From contig NZ_LR134355.1 of assembly GCF_900637205.1 (NCBI RefSeq), forward strand, positions 434,001-498,000: a DNA stretch of 64,000 nt, in the 5' to 3' direction. This DNA comes from Mycolicibacterium chitae. Its GTDB lineage: Bacteria > Actinomycetota > Actinomycetes > Mycobacteriales > Mycobacteriaceae. Below the pieces are notes generated by a model. It made no database searches and was not told the origin of the DNA. It saw nothing but the letters and a program-made list of their open reading frames with translations. Shown here in pieces: positions 9,052-17,016 of this stretch (positions are counted from its first letter, which is position 1; each line of letters starts with the position of its first letter). Both the position numbers and the translations under genes were made by a program.

Positions 9052-10197
9052 GTGACGCAATGTACCGAGGCGTTCGATCGCATCGCGATTCCGTTGGGGG
9101 AGTTCAGCTGCCGGGACGCGCCGGCGGTGCTGCACCTGCGCGACCCGCTGGGCCTGGCCGGCCCGACGCTGCCGATCATCGAGCTGATGATGGTCTTCGG
9201 CGCGGTGCTGGCCCTGTGGTGGTCGATCCGTCGGCTGCGCCGTGACGGCGATCCCGTCAACCTCGTCCTGTGGTGCGCGACGGTGGTCTACCTGTTCGTC
9301 ATCGAGATCCCGCTGTACTTCCCGAACGTCTTCGGGATCCAGGACTTTCTCGGTGTCGTGTTCGTGCACAACGCCTTCACCGTGCAGTTCCTCTTCGACC
9401 GGCTGCCGCTGTACATCGTGGCGCTCTATCCCGCGCTGATCACGCTGTCCTACGAGATCGTCCGCGTCCTGGGGGTGTTCCGGCGCCGACACGGCGCCGT
9501 GGTCGGCGCGGCCTGCGTCGGCGTGGTCCATCACGTCTTCTACGAGATCTTCGACCAGCTCGGCCCGCAGCTGCGCTGGTGGGCCTGGGACACCGAGAAC
9601 CCGATGAACCGGCCGATGTTCGCCTCGGTGCCGTTGACCAGCGTGGTGATCTTCGCGGCGCTGGGGCCGTTCGTCGTCACCCTGCTCACCCAGTTTCTGG
9701 TCGCCCGGCGCGTGGCCGACCGGCCGCTCGGCGGGGCCGCGCTGTGGGGGTGGACCGTGCTGATCGGGGCCCTGGTGCCGGTCGGTCTGGCGGTTCTGGG
9801 CGCGCCGTTCTCGGCGTTGTCGGCCCTCGGTCCGGACAACGTCAGGGCCCAGGCCGTCGTCCTGACCGCCGAATTGGTGGTGCTGGCGGCGATCGCGGTG
9901 CCCGCGCTGGTCACCCAGTACCGGCGCGGGCAGCCGGTCGACGACGCCGAGCCCAACGCGTTCCTGCGGATCTTCGGCCCGGTCTATCTGCTGACCCTGG
10001 GGGCGCTGTGGCTGGTGGCGCTGCCGGCCTACTTCGGCGCCCAGAACGGGATCACCGCCGATGGCACGCCGACCGGCAGCCTCGCCTACGCCGCGCTGTG
10101 CTTCGTGGCCGGGGCCGTGGTGTTGGCGGCCGCGCTGAAGGTGCGCGCCGGGGCGGCCCCGCTTCGCGACTTCGGGACGAGGGTCGAACTCGGGTAG
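9052..10197 (+). CDS. Multi-pass membrane protein of unknown function
   Basis: 381 residues, GTG start at 9052. At least seven to nine hydrophobic segments are visible, for example IIELMMVFGAVLALWW, LWCATVVYLFVIEIPLYF, LYIVALYPALITLSYEIV, VIFAALGPFVVTLLTQFL, LVVLAAIAVPALVTQY and AYAALCFVAGAVVLAAAL. The soluble N-terminus contains two cysteines. I do not recognise a functional family. The 9-base spacing from the hydrolase gene suggests one transcript, and the two are likely to work together, perhaps on a lipid-like substrate at the membrane. That last point is inference. Confidence 0.75.
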   Translation: MTQCTEAFDRIAIPLGEFSCRDAPAVLHLRDPLGLAGPTLPIIELMMVFGAVLALWWSIRRLRRDGDPVNLVLWCATVVYLFVIEIPLYFPNVFGIQDFLGVVFVHNAFTVQFLFDRLPLYIVALYPALITLSYEIVRVLGVFRRRHGAVVGAACVGVVHHVFYEIFDQLGPQLRWWAWDTENPMNRPMFASVPLTSVVIFAALGPFVVTLLTQFLVARRVADRPLGGAALWGWTVLIGALVPVGLAVLGAPFSALSALGPDNVRAQAVVLTAELVVLAAIAVPALVTQYRRGQPVDDAEPNAFLRIFGPVYLLTLGALWLVALPAYFGAQNGITADGTPTGSLAYAALCFVAGAVVLAAALKVRAGAAPLRDFGTRVELG

Positions 10198-10301
10198 GTT
10201 TGAGGTCGATCAGGCACAGATGGCCTGGTCGGTGGGGGCTCACGGGAGCTCGAACCGCCCGGGTCGTCAGCGTTCGCAACAGTTCTGAGAGGACCGATTC
10301 G

Positions 10302-10688
10302 GTGACGAAGTTGACCCTGTGGATCGGCGGCCTGCTGGTCGCCACCGGCGTGATCGCCTACATCGTGACTGCCGCGGCCAGCGTCACCGCGCTCATTCCC
10401 GCCTTCGTCGGGATCCTCCTGGTGGTGGCCGGTTTGATCGCGCGCAAACCCGACCTGCACCGGCACGCGATCCACGCTGCGCTGGTCATCGCGCTGCTGG
10501 GCGCGCTGGGTTCGCTGTCGCGGGTGGTCAAGCTGGGCGAGGTGTTCGACGGCACGTCCGAGGTTCCGGCCGCCATCATCGTCAGCACCATCATGTTCGT
10601 GCTGCTGGTGATCTACGTCGTCGCCGGGGTGCGGTCGTTCATCGCCGCGCGCCGTGCGCGTGAGGGCAGCAGCGGCACCGCCGCCTGA
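10302..10688 (+). CDS. Small membrane protein, four predicted transmembrane helices
   Basis: 128 residues, GTG start at 10302 with a ribosome site gagagga 7 bases upstream. Four hydrophobic stretches fill the protein: LWIGGLLVATGVIAYIVTAA, LIPAFVGILLVVAGLIA, AIHAALVIALLGALGSL and IIVSTIMFVLLVIYVVAGV. The C-terminus is basic (RSFIAARRARE). Small four-helix proteins of this kind occur widely in mycobacteria with no assigned role. It sits 104 bases after the previous gene and 85 bases before the kstR2 start. Confidence 0.75.
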   Translation: MTKLTLWIGGLLVATGVIAYIVTAAASVTALIPAFVGILLVVAGLIARKPDLHRHAIHAALVIALLGALGSLSRVVKLGEVFDGTSEVPAAIIVSTIMFVLLVIYVVAGVRSFIAARRAREGSSGTAA

Positions 10689-10743
10689 CCCTCGTCCCGT
10701 TTTGCGGTAGTGGGCTGGCGATCCGCGCGGCCTGCCGCCACCT

Positions 10744-10757
10744 AGCAAGCGCTTGGT
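10744..10757. promoter_or_regulatory. KstR2 box, kstR2 promoter (autoregulation)
   Basis: AGCAAGCGCTTGGT fits AnCAAGnnCTTGnT. It ends 3 bases before TAGGAT (10761-10766), a good -10, which stands 7 bases before the ATG at 10774. This is the same geometry as at fadE30 and at the SDR gene. Confidence 0.92.
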
Positions 10758-10773
10758 TGATAGGATGGCCGCC

Positions 10774-11394
10774 ATGGCGTCCGATCCGCCCAGTCAGCCC
10801 GCCAGCCGGCGCGAGGAGTTACTCGCGCTGGCTGCCTCGATGATGGCCGAGCGCGGCCTGCGGGCCACGACCGTGCGCGACATCGCCGACGCGGCGGGCA
10901 TCCTGTCCGGCAGCCTCTACCACCACTTCGCCTCGAAAGAGGAGATGGTCGACGAGGTGTTGCGCAGCTTCCTGGACTGGCTGTTCGGCCGCTACCAGGA
11001 GATCATCGACACCGAGCCCAACCCGTTGGAGCGGCTCAAGGGACTGTTCCTCGCGTCGTTCGAGGCGATCGAACACCGCCACGCCCAAGTGGTCATCTAC
11101 CAGGACGAGGCCAAGCGGTTGTCGTCGCAGCCGCGCTTCTCCTATGTCGAGGAACGCAACCGCGAGCAACGCAAGATGTGGCTCGACGTCCTCAACCAGG
11201 GGGTCAAGGAGGGCTACTTCCGGCCCGACCTCGACGTCGACCTGGTGTATCGGTTCATCCGCGACACCACCTGGGTGTCGGTGCGGTGGTATCAGCCGGG
11301 CGGCGAACTGACCGCCGAGCAGGTGGGCTTCCAGTACCTGGCCATCGTGCTCGGTGGCATCACCAAAGACGCTGTCGAAGAGAAGAACTCGTAA
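10774..11394 (+). CDS. kstR2: TetR-family repressor KstR2
   Basis: 206 residues from the ATG at 10774 (an in-frame ATG at 10765 lies inside the -10 element, and a TTG at 10753 lies in the operator, so both are rejected). The N-terminal HTH (LRATTVRDIADAAGILSGSL then YHHFASKEEMVDEVL) and ligand domain (AQVVIYQDEAKRLSSQPRFS, RDTTWVSVRWYQPGG) are nearly the M. tuberculosis KstR2 sequence. KstR2 represses the HIP-catabolism genes and releases DNA on binding HIP-CoA. It controls its own promoter and, in this operon, fadA6, which starts 9 bases downstream. Confidence 0.96.
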   Translation: MASDPPSQPASRREELLALAASMMAERGLRATTVRDIADAAGILSGSLYHHFASKEEMVDEVLRSFLDWLFGRYQEIIDTEPNPLERLKGLFLASFEAIEHRHAQVVIYQDEAKRLSSQPRFSYVEERNREQRKMWLDVLNQGVKEGYFRPDLDVDLVYRFIRDTTWVSVRWYQPGGELTAEQVGFQYLAIVLGGITKDAVEEKNS

Positions 11395-11403
11395 GGAGAC
11401 GAA

Positions 11404-12564
11404 ATGGCTGAGGCGTACGTTGTCGACGCGGTGCGCACCGCGGTCGGAAAGCGCGGCGGAGCCCTGGCCGGGGTGCACCCGGTCGATCTCGGCGCGCTGG
11501 CCTGGCGCGGTCTGCTCGACCGGGTCGACGTCGACCCCGCCGCGGTGGACGACGTGATCGCCGGCTGCGTGGACGCCATCGGCGGGCAGGCCGGCAACAT
11601 CGCCCGGCTGTCCTGGCTGGCGGCGGGCTACCCCGAGGAGGTCCCCGGCGTCACCGTGGACCGCCAGTGCGGTTCCAGCCAGCAGGCCATTTCCTTTGGC
11701 GCACAAGCGATCATGTCCGGCACCGCCGACCTGATCGTGGCCGGCGGCATGCAGAACATGAGCCAGATCCCGATCAGCTCGGCGATGGCCGTCGGTGAGC
11801 AGTTCGGCTTCACCTCGCCCACCAACGAATCGAAGTCCTGGCTGCACCGCTACGGCGACCAGGAGATCTCGCAGTTCCGCGGTTCGGAACTGATCGCCGA
11901 GAAGTGGGACCTGTCGCGCGAGGACATGGAGAAGTTCTCGCTGAACAGCCACCAGAAGGCGTTCGAGGCGATCCGCGGCGGCAACTTCGACAACGAGATC
12001 CTCACCGTGGACACCGAGAGCGGTCCGTTCCGGGTCGACGAGGGACCGCGCGAATCCTCGCTGGAGAAGATGGCGGGCCTGAAGACCCTCGTCGACGGTG
12101 GACGGCTGACGGCGGCCATGGCCAGCCAGATCTCCGACGGTGCCAGCGCGGTGCTGCTGGCCTCCGAGCAGGCCGTCAAGGACCACGGGCTGAAGCCGCG
12201 CGCGCGGATCCACCACATCAGCACCCGCGGCGCCGATCCGGTGTTCATGCTCACCGGGCCCATCCCGGCCACGCGCTACGCGCTGGAGAAGACCGGGCTG
12301 TCGATCGACGACATCGACACCGTCGAGATCAACGAGGCGTTCGCGCCCGTGGTGATGGCCTGGCTCAAGGAGACCAACGCCGACCCGGCGAAGGTCAACC
12401 CCAACGGCGGCGCGATCGCGCTGGGCCACCCGCTGGGCGCCACCGGTGCCAAGCTGTTCGCCACCATGCTGAACACCTTGGAGCGCACCGGCGGTCGCTA
12501 CGGACTGCAGACGATGTGCGAGGGCGGCGGCACCGCCAACGTCACCATCATCGAGCGCCTCTGA
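11404..12564 (+). CDS. fadA6: Acetyl-CoA acetyltransferase FadA6
   Basis: 386-residue thiolase. The nucleophilic cysteine is Cys89 (DRQCGSSQQA). The other active-site motifs are [23 protein letters not shown] with its histidine, and the C-terminal CEGGGTANV cysteine. A strong ribosome site (aaggagac) lies before the ATG. FadA6 is the KstR2-regulon thiolase of M. tuberculosis (Rv3556c) and performs a late thiolytic step in the breakdown of the ring C/D-derived acyl-CoA. The gene order kstR2-fadA6 is the same here. Confidence 0.94.
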   Translation: MAEAYVVDAVRTAVGKRGGALAGVHPVDLGALAWRGLLDRVDVDPAAVDDVIAGCVDAIGGQAGNIARLSWLAAGYPEEVPGVTVDRQCGSSQQAISFGAQAIMSGTADLIVAGGMQNMSQIPISSAMAVGEQFGFTSPTNESKSWLHRYGDQEISQFRGSELIAEKWDLSREDMEKFSLNSHQKAFEAIRGGNFDNEILTVDTESGPFRVDEGPRESSLEKMAGLKTLVDGGRLTAAMASQISDGASAVLLASEQAVKDHGLKPRARIHHISTRGADPVFMLTGPIPATRYALEKTGLSIDDIDTVEINEAFAPVVMAWLKETNADPAKVNPNGGAIALGHPLGATGAKLFATMLNTLERTGGRYGLQTMCEGGGTANVTIIERL

Positions 12565-12600
12565 TCAGTGGTCGTGTAGCACTCAGTGATCGTGTAGCAC
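12565..12600. repeat. Tandem 18-base duplication covering the end of the alcohol dehydrogenase gene
   Basis: Two adjacent 18-base copies (12565-12582 and 12583-12600) differ at one base. Read on the minus strand, each encodes Val-Leu-His-Asp-His-stop. The first stop met ends the 12583-13695 gene, and the second copy is an exact-length untranslated echo of its last five codons plus stop, reaching to the fadA6 stop codon. Confidence 0.9.
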
Positions 12601-13695
12601 CACGCCGCGGACGTTGCGGCCCTGCCGCATGTCCTCGTAGCCCTCGTTGACCTCGGCGAGTTTGTACTCGTGGGTGACGGTCTCGTCGAGCAGCAGCTGA
12701 CCCTGTCGATAAAGGTTGAGCAGCCGCGGGATGTCGGCGCGCGGGTTGGCCTCGCCGTAGAGGCTGCCCAGCAGCCGCTTCTGGAACAGGGTGAACATCA
12801 TCATCGACAGGGTCGGCGCCGTGTCGGCCATGGTCGCGAGGGCGGTCATCACCACCGCGCCGCCCTTGCGGATGATGTTGGCGGCCTCCTCGACCTGAGC
12901 GCCCTCGAGCAGACCCATCGTGAGAATGGCCGAGTCGGCCATGACCCCGCGGGTCAGCTCGGCGACCAGCGCGGTGGCCTCCGTCATCGACGTGACGAAG
13001 TGCGTGGCGCCGAACTGCAGGGCCTGCTCGCGCTTGGTCTCGACGGGTTCGACAACGACGATCTTCTCGGCGCCGGCGAGCCGGGCGCCCTGGACCGCGC
13101 CGCTGCCGATCCCGCCGAAGCCGATCACCACGACGGTGTCACCGGGCCGGACGTTGGCGGTGTTGACCGCCGAACCCCAACCGGTGGTGACGCCGCAGCC
13201 CAGCAGGCAGGCCCGGGACAGCGGGATGTCGTCGTCGATCTTGACGATCGAGGCCTCCGGCACGGTGCCGTACTGGGAGAAGGTGCCCACCAGCGCCATC
13301 ACGCCGATGTCCTTGCCGTCGACGTGGCGGCGGTAGGTGCCGTCGAGTTGGGTGCCGGCCATGATCATCGCGCCGAGATCGCACAGGTTCTGGTGACCCG
13401 TCGAACAGAACCGGCAGCGGCCGCACGCCGGCAGGAACGAGGCCACCACGTGGTCGCCGGGCTGCAGGCCGATGACCCCGGGACCGACCTCCCGCACGAT
13501 GCCCGCACCCTCGTGCCCGCCGATCAGCGGGAGCGGCGCGGGCAGATCGCCGGTGCGGATGTGCTCGTCGGAGTGGCACAGGCCGGTGGCCTCCCACGAG
13601 ACCAGCACTTCCCCGTCCTTCGGGGGATCGAGATCGATCTCCTCGACGGTCCAGTCGCCGCCGTACTCCCAGAGAATCGCCGCGTTCGTTTTCAT
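12583..13695 (-). CDS. NDMA-dependent (mycofactocin-type) alcohol dehydrogenase
   Basis: 370-residue zinc alcohol dehydrogenase. Motifs are GLCHSDEHIRTGD (catalytic zinc Cys), GGHEGAGIV (His-Glu), structural zinc CGRCRFCSTGHQNLC, CGVTTGWGSAVN, and cofactor-binding VVVIGFGGIGSGAVQGARL. The N-terminus (MKTNAAILWEYGGDWTVEEI) is characteristic of the Rxyl_3153 subgroup. Its members keep NAD tightly bound and use nitrosodimethylaniline in vitro, and are linked to the redox cofactor mycofactocin. ATG at 13695 has ggaggc upstream. It converges on fadA6. Its role in sterol use is unproven. Confidence 0.87.
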   Translation of the reverse strand: MKTNAAILWEYGGDWTVEEIDLDPPKDGEVLVSWEATGLCHSDEHIRTGDLPAPLPLIGGHEGAGIVREVGPGVIGLQPGDHVVASFLPACGRCRFCSTGHQNLCDLGAMIMAGTQLDGTYRRHVDGKDIGVMALVGTFSQYGTVPEASIVKIDDDIPLSRACLLGCGVTTGWGSAVNTANVRPGDTVVVIGFGGIGSGAVQGARLAGAEKIVVVEPVETKREQALQFGATHFVTSMTEATALVAELTRGVMADSAILTMGLLEGAQVEEAANIIRKGGAVVMTALATMADTAPTLSMMMFTLFQKRLLGSLYGEANPRADIPRLLNLYRQGQLLLDETVTHEYKLAEVNEGYEDMRQGRNVRGVVLHDH

Positions 13696-13740
13696 GTTGC
13701 CTCCGAGAGCCGTCGGGAGTGTGTTGGCCCGAGTCTAGGA

Positions 13741-13775
13741 AGCCCGACGATCGCTTTGCGGGGTTTCGACGGGCT
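13741..13775. terminator. Imperfect hairpin after the satD operon
   Basis: Ten-base arms (13741-13750 and 13766-13775) pair with one mismatch around a 15-base loop, touching the stop codon of the membrane-protein gene at 13775. There is no U-tract, as is common for mycobacterial terminators. Confidence 0.5.
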
Positions 13776-14503
13776 CAGTTCAGTGCCAGCACCAGACCGG
13801 CCATCGCGATCAGCCAACTGGCGAAGCTGCCCACCAGGAAGTACTCGGTGACCTCGTCGATCCCGGCGCCGTTGTTCTCCTTGCGCTGGGCGTTGAGTTC
13901 GGGGAAGCGGATGATGCCCTTGGCCGCGACCACCGCCGAGGCGGCGCCGATCTGGCCGCCCAATCCCAACCCGACGATGAGCAGCCGTTCCATGGGGCCC
14001 AGCAGCCGGCCGCCCTTCAGCCGATCGGAGGGCTGCGGTTCCCCGGCCGGGCGGACCGCGCCCACGGCGCCAAGAATCAACCGCACCAACTGATTTGCGG
14101 TCACCAGCTGCAGCAGCACCACGGCGAAGATCATCACCGCGCGGTCCGGTCCGAGGTCGCCGAGGCCGACCCAGTGCAGCCAGTCCGCGACCGGGCCGCC
14201 GACCGGGGACGTCCAGCCGGCCAGCACCAGCAGCAGCGCGACGGTGCCGCCGAACACCGTCAGCGCCCGGCCCTCGCGGGTACCGGTCCGCTCGGCGACG
14301 GCGCTCAGGTGTACCCACAGCACCGCGGCCACCGCGGCGAGGATCAGCAGCACGATGTCGCCGAAGCGCCAGAGCCCGGCCAGCAGGGCGCCGGCGAGGA
14401 CCAAGACGGGCCCCGCGACCAGCGCCGCCCACTGGCGTCCGGCGAGCTTGCGGCAGATGTCGGCGAGCCCGACCGCCGACAGGAAGACCGCGAGCGCGCT
14501 CAC
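13775..14503 (-). CDS. Membrane protein partner of SatD
   Basis: 242 residues from GTG at 14503, which overlaps the satD stop as GTGA. About six hydrophobic segments are visible: LAVFLSAVGLADI, WAALVAGPVLVLAGALLAGL, FGDIVLLILAAVAAVLWVHL, LTVFGGTVALLLVLAGW, AVMIFAVVLLQLVTANQLVRLI and the C-terminal ASWLIAMAGLVLAL. A cytoplasmic stretch in the last third (GLGGQIGAASAVVAAKGIIR then FPELNAQ) precedes DEVTEYFLVGSFAS. SatD homologues are often next to such a membrane gene, so they presumably act together. The molecular function is unknown. Confidence 0.8.
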   Translation of the reverse strand: MSALAVFLSAVGLADICRKLAGRQWAALVAGPVLVLAGALLAGLWRFGDIVLLILAAVAAVLWVHLSAVAERTGTREGRALTVFGGTVALLLVLAGWTSPVGGPVADWLHWVGLGDLGPDRAVMIFAVVLLQLVTANQLVRLILGAVGAVRPAGEPQPSDRLKGGRLLGPMERLLIVGLGLGGQIGAASAVVAAKGIIRFPELNAQRKENNGAGIDEVTEYFLVGSFASWLIAMAGLVLALN

Positions 14504-15150
14504 CGGAGTTGTCGCAGTTCGTCGGCGGCCGCGACGATGAGGTCCAGGCCCGCCCGGCCGGCGCGCTGCGACACCGCCGAGGCGCTGATCCGCTCCACCA
14601 TGGCCAACTCCTTCTTCGACCGCCCCGCACGCAGGCCCGCGAGTAGCCGCAGTGATCGTTCGTCCAGCGATCCAAGCAGATGGTCCCGACACATCAGGGC
14701 GGCGTTGACGGCGTGTGGATCGGCGCCGTCGTCGGTGCCGGCGCGGAAGGCCGTGCGTAGCTGCGTGAATCCCGGCTGCTCCTGCTGGGCCGACACCCAT
14801 TCGATGGCCTCGCGGGCGGCCCACCAGCCCGGGCCGTCCTGGATGCCCGAATCCGCGTCGAGCAAGGTGATCGCCCCCCACCCGATACCGAACCGGATGT
14901 CGATGTCCGGGGTCAGCAGCAGGCGCAGCGTGAACGCGGCGTCGATCGCGTGGCCGACGGTGCCGAAGGTGCCTTGGAACTCGTCGCCGACGGTGAGTGC
15001 GGGCGGGTCCGTCGCGTCGTCGCCGAGCGTGCGTAACGCGGAGGTCAGCCGGTTGTGCAGGGCGCGGCGATCCGGGAACGCCCGCGATCCCACCACGTCG
15101 CCGATCAGTGTGGCGACGACGGATGAAGCCCTGCGCTTCGCAGCCGACAT
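14500..15150 (-). CDS. satD: SatD-family protein with C-terminal helix-turn-helix
   Basis: 216 residues, ATG at 15150. The N-terminal 140 residues match the SatD family pattern (ATLIGDVVGSRAFPDRRAL, TVGDEFQGTFG, IDIRFGIGWGAITLLDADSG). The aspartates in GDVVGSR and GDEFQG, followed by FGIGWG, resemble the metal sites of class III nucleotidyl cyclase palm domains. The C-terminal segment (RSLRLLAGLRAGRSKKELAM, then ISASAVSQRAGRAGLDLI) reads as a helix-turn-helix. A TATGAT -10 on the minus strand ends 6 bases before the ATG, so the mRNA is probably leaderless. Two 17-base palindromes overlap that promoter, suggesting autoregulation. The gene lies between fadA6 and ipdC and has no counterpart there in M. 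tuberculosis. Confidence 0.85.
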   Translation of the reverse strand: MSAAKRRASSVVATLIGDVVGSRAFPDRRALHNRLTSALRTLGDDATDPPALTVGDEFQGTFGTVGHAIDAAFTLRLLLTPDIDIRFGIGWGAITLLDADSGIQDGPGWWAAREAIEWVSAQQEQPGFTQLRTAFRAGTDDGADPHAVNAALMCRDHLLGSLDERSLRLLAGLRAGRSKKELAMVERISASAVSQRAGRAGLDLIVAAADELRQLR

Positions 15151-15151
15151 G

Positions 15152-15168
15152 TGAAGATCATAGCTTCA
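15152..15168. promoter_or_regulatory. SatD operator, proximal 17-base palindrome
   Basis: TGAAGATCATAGCTTCA: inverted TGAAG/CTTCA with a 7-base centre that contains the TATGAT -10 box (minus strand) of satD. It ends one base before the start codon. Bound protein would block transcription initiation. Confidence 0.7.
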
Positions 15169-15179
15169 TAATCAAAAAA

Positions 15180-15196
15180 TGAAGCTAATTGCTTCA
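15180..15196. promoter_or_regulatory. SatD operator, distal 17-base palindrome
   Basis: TGAAGCTAATTGCTTCA: perfect inverted TGAAGC/GCTTCA around 5 bases, centred 28 bases from the proximal site and lying where the -35 of satD would be. Its outer end includes the ipdC stop codon (15194-15196). The long AT-rich gap between the sites contains six adenines. Confidence 0.7.
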
Positions 15197-16267
15197 ATCT
15201 GTAATCAGGGTGGCGGCACCGCGGAGGTGCTCGACGGCCTGATCGACGATCGAGTCGATGAGCTCCGCGCACGACGGCAGATCCTCGAGAATGCCGGCGA
15301 CCTGCCCGGAGGCCAGCACACCCGCGCCGGTGTTGCCCTCGACCAGACCGGCCTTGAGCAGCATCGGGGTGTTGGCCGCCATCACCACCTGCGACCAGGT
15401 CAGATCCTTGCCGCGCCGCATGGCCAGCCCGTCCTTGACGATCGAGGCCCAGGTCATGCCGGTCATCTTCTTGAACTTCTGGGCGTTGCCCACCGCCGCG
15501 GTGAAGCCCCGCACCGGGGAACCACTCTCGAGCTTCTCGACCAGCCCGGTCCGCAGCACGCGGTGCGGCATCCCGTCGACCCGCGTCGACACCACGGTGC
15601 CGTCGAGGCCTGCCTGCAGGTAGCGCTGCTTGACCTCGTCGGGCACCGTCGAGTCCGACGTGAGCAGGAACCGGGTGCCCATCGCGACGCCGGCCGCGCC
15701 GTAGGACAGCGCCGCCGCCAGGCCGCGGCCGTCGAAGAAGCCGCCGGCGGCCACCACCGGCATCCCGGTGTCGGCCACGGCGTCGAGCACCGACGGCAGC
15801 AGCAGCGTGGTCGCCACCGGCCCGGTGTGCCCGCCACCCTCGCCGCCCTGCACGATCACCGCGTCGGCGCCCCACCCGGCGACCTTCTTGGCGTGCTTGG
15901 CCGCCCCGACGGACGGGATCACCACGACGCCGGCGTCCTTGAGCTTGGCGATCAGGTCGGGTTTGGGGGCCAACGCGAACGAGGCGACCTTGACGCCCTC
16001 GTGGATGAGCAGGTCCACCCGGTCGTTGGCGTCCCCGGCGTCGGCGCGGATGTTGATGCCGAACGGCTTGTCGGTGGCCGCCTTGACCTTGGTCACCGCG
16101 GTCTCGAGTTCCGCGAGGGTCATGGTCGCCGAGGCCAGGATGCCGAGGCCACCGGCGTTGGAGGTGGCGGCCACTAGCCGGGCCCCGGCCACCCAGCCCA
16201 TGCCGGTCTGGACGACGGGGTGTTCGATGCCGACCAGCTCGGTCAGCGGTGTCGTGAGCTTGCCCAT
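15194..16267 (-). CDS. ipdC: Flavin-dependent oxidoreductase IpdC
   Basis: 357 residues of the nitronate-monooxygenase-like TIM-barrel family: N-terminal HPVVQTGMGWVAGARLVAAT, GGLGILASATM, the FMN-phosphate region VIVQGGEGGGHTG, and AAGGFFDGRGLAAALSYGAA then GVAMGTRFLLTSDS. In M. tuberculosis IpdC (Rv3553) dehydrogenates 5-hydroxy-methyl-oxo-octahydroindene-carboxyl-CoA, introducing the ring double bond needed before EchA20 and IpdAB act. The start lies 3 bases after the ipdB stop, in the echA20-ipdA-ipdB-ipdC operon. fdxB, which follows ipdC in M. tuberculosis, is absent, and satD is found instead. Confidence 0.93.
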   Translation of the reverse strand: MGKLTTPLTELVGIEHPVVQTGMGWVAGARLVAATSNAGGLGILASATMTLAELETAVTKVKAATDKPFGINIRADAGDANDRVDLLIHEGVKVASFALAPKPDLIAKLKDAGVVVIPSVGAAKHAKKVAGWGADAVIVQGGEGGGHTGPVATTLLLPSVLDAVADTGMPVVAAGGFFDGRGLAAALSYGAAGVAMGTRFLLTSDSTVPDEVKQRYLQAGLDGTVVSTRVDGMPHRVLRTGLVEKLESGSPVRGFTAAVGNAQKFKKMTGMTWASIVKDGLAMRRGKDLTWSQVVMAANTPMLLKAGLVEGNTGAGVLASGQVAGILEDLPSCAELIDSIVDQAVEHLRGAATLITD

Positions 16268-16270
16268 GAT

Positions 16271-17016
16271 CTAGGCCTTGACTTCCTTGTCCCGCAGCGA
16301 CTTCGGATCGATCACCTCGCGCAGCAGCTCGAGCTCCTCCACCTCGGGCAGCCGAGTGACCTCGGCGGTATCGAGGCCGTGCACCTCGAACGAGGTGTTC
16401 TCGGCGACCTGATCGGCCTCCACCCCGGGGTGCAGCGACAGCGCCCGCATGGTGCGCTCCGGACCGCCGAAGTCGAACACGCCGAGGTTGGTGACCACCC
16501 GGTAGATGTTGGCGAACCGATAGGCAGGATTGTCGGGATCGATCTTGTCCCAGCCGATTCCGGACACGATGTCCACGGACTCGCAGAACACGCGCCGCGA
16601 GTGGTTACCCACCCAGTAGCTGGTGGCGTGGTTGATGGTGTTGCCGGGGGCCCCGCGCACCCCGAACATCTGCCGGGTGGGGTGCTGGATCGGCCCGAAC
16701 GCCGACAGGTTCTGATTGCCGTACCGGTCAATCTGATTGGCGCCCATCACCACGTGCCGTCGGCCCCACGCGAGGGTCTCGAAAACCCGCCCAAACGGCA
16801 TCCAGCCCTCGACCTCGGCGGGGGCACCGATGGCCGGGGTGTCGGCGATCAGCCGGGCCTCACCGTCGGTCAGCAGGATGTCCGGCGCGAAGGAAAGCCG
16901 GGCCAACCGGGCGCCGATTGACACGACCGTCGTCATGGGGCTGACCATGATCTCGCCCGCATCGCGGAACAGTTCGGCGCACGCCACCGCGCAGACTTCG
17001 GCGCGACTCACGCTGA

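Noticed and set aside
10753..10773. Upstream TTG or ATG starts for kstR2
   Set aside because: They lie inside the KstR2 box or the -10 element, so they are unlikely to be transcribed.
15161..15187. TAGCTTCAT-N9-ATGAAGCTA as an ipdC terminator hairpin
   Set aside because: It is formed by the inner halves of two separate 17-base palindromes that overlap the satD promoter, and it lacks a U-tract in the ipdC direction. An operator is the better reading.
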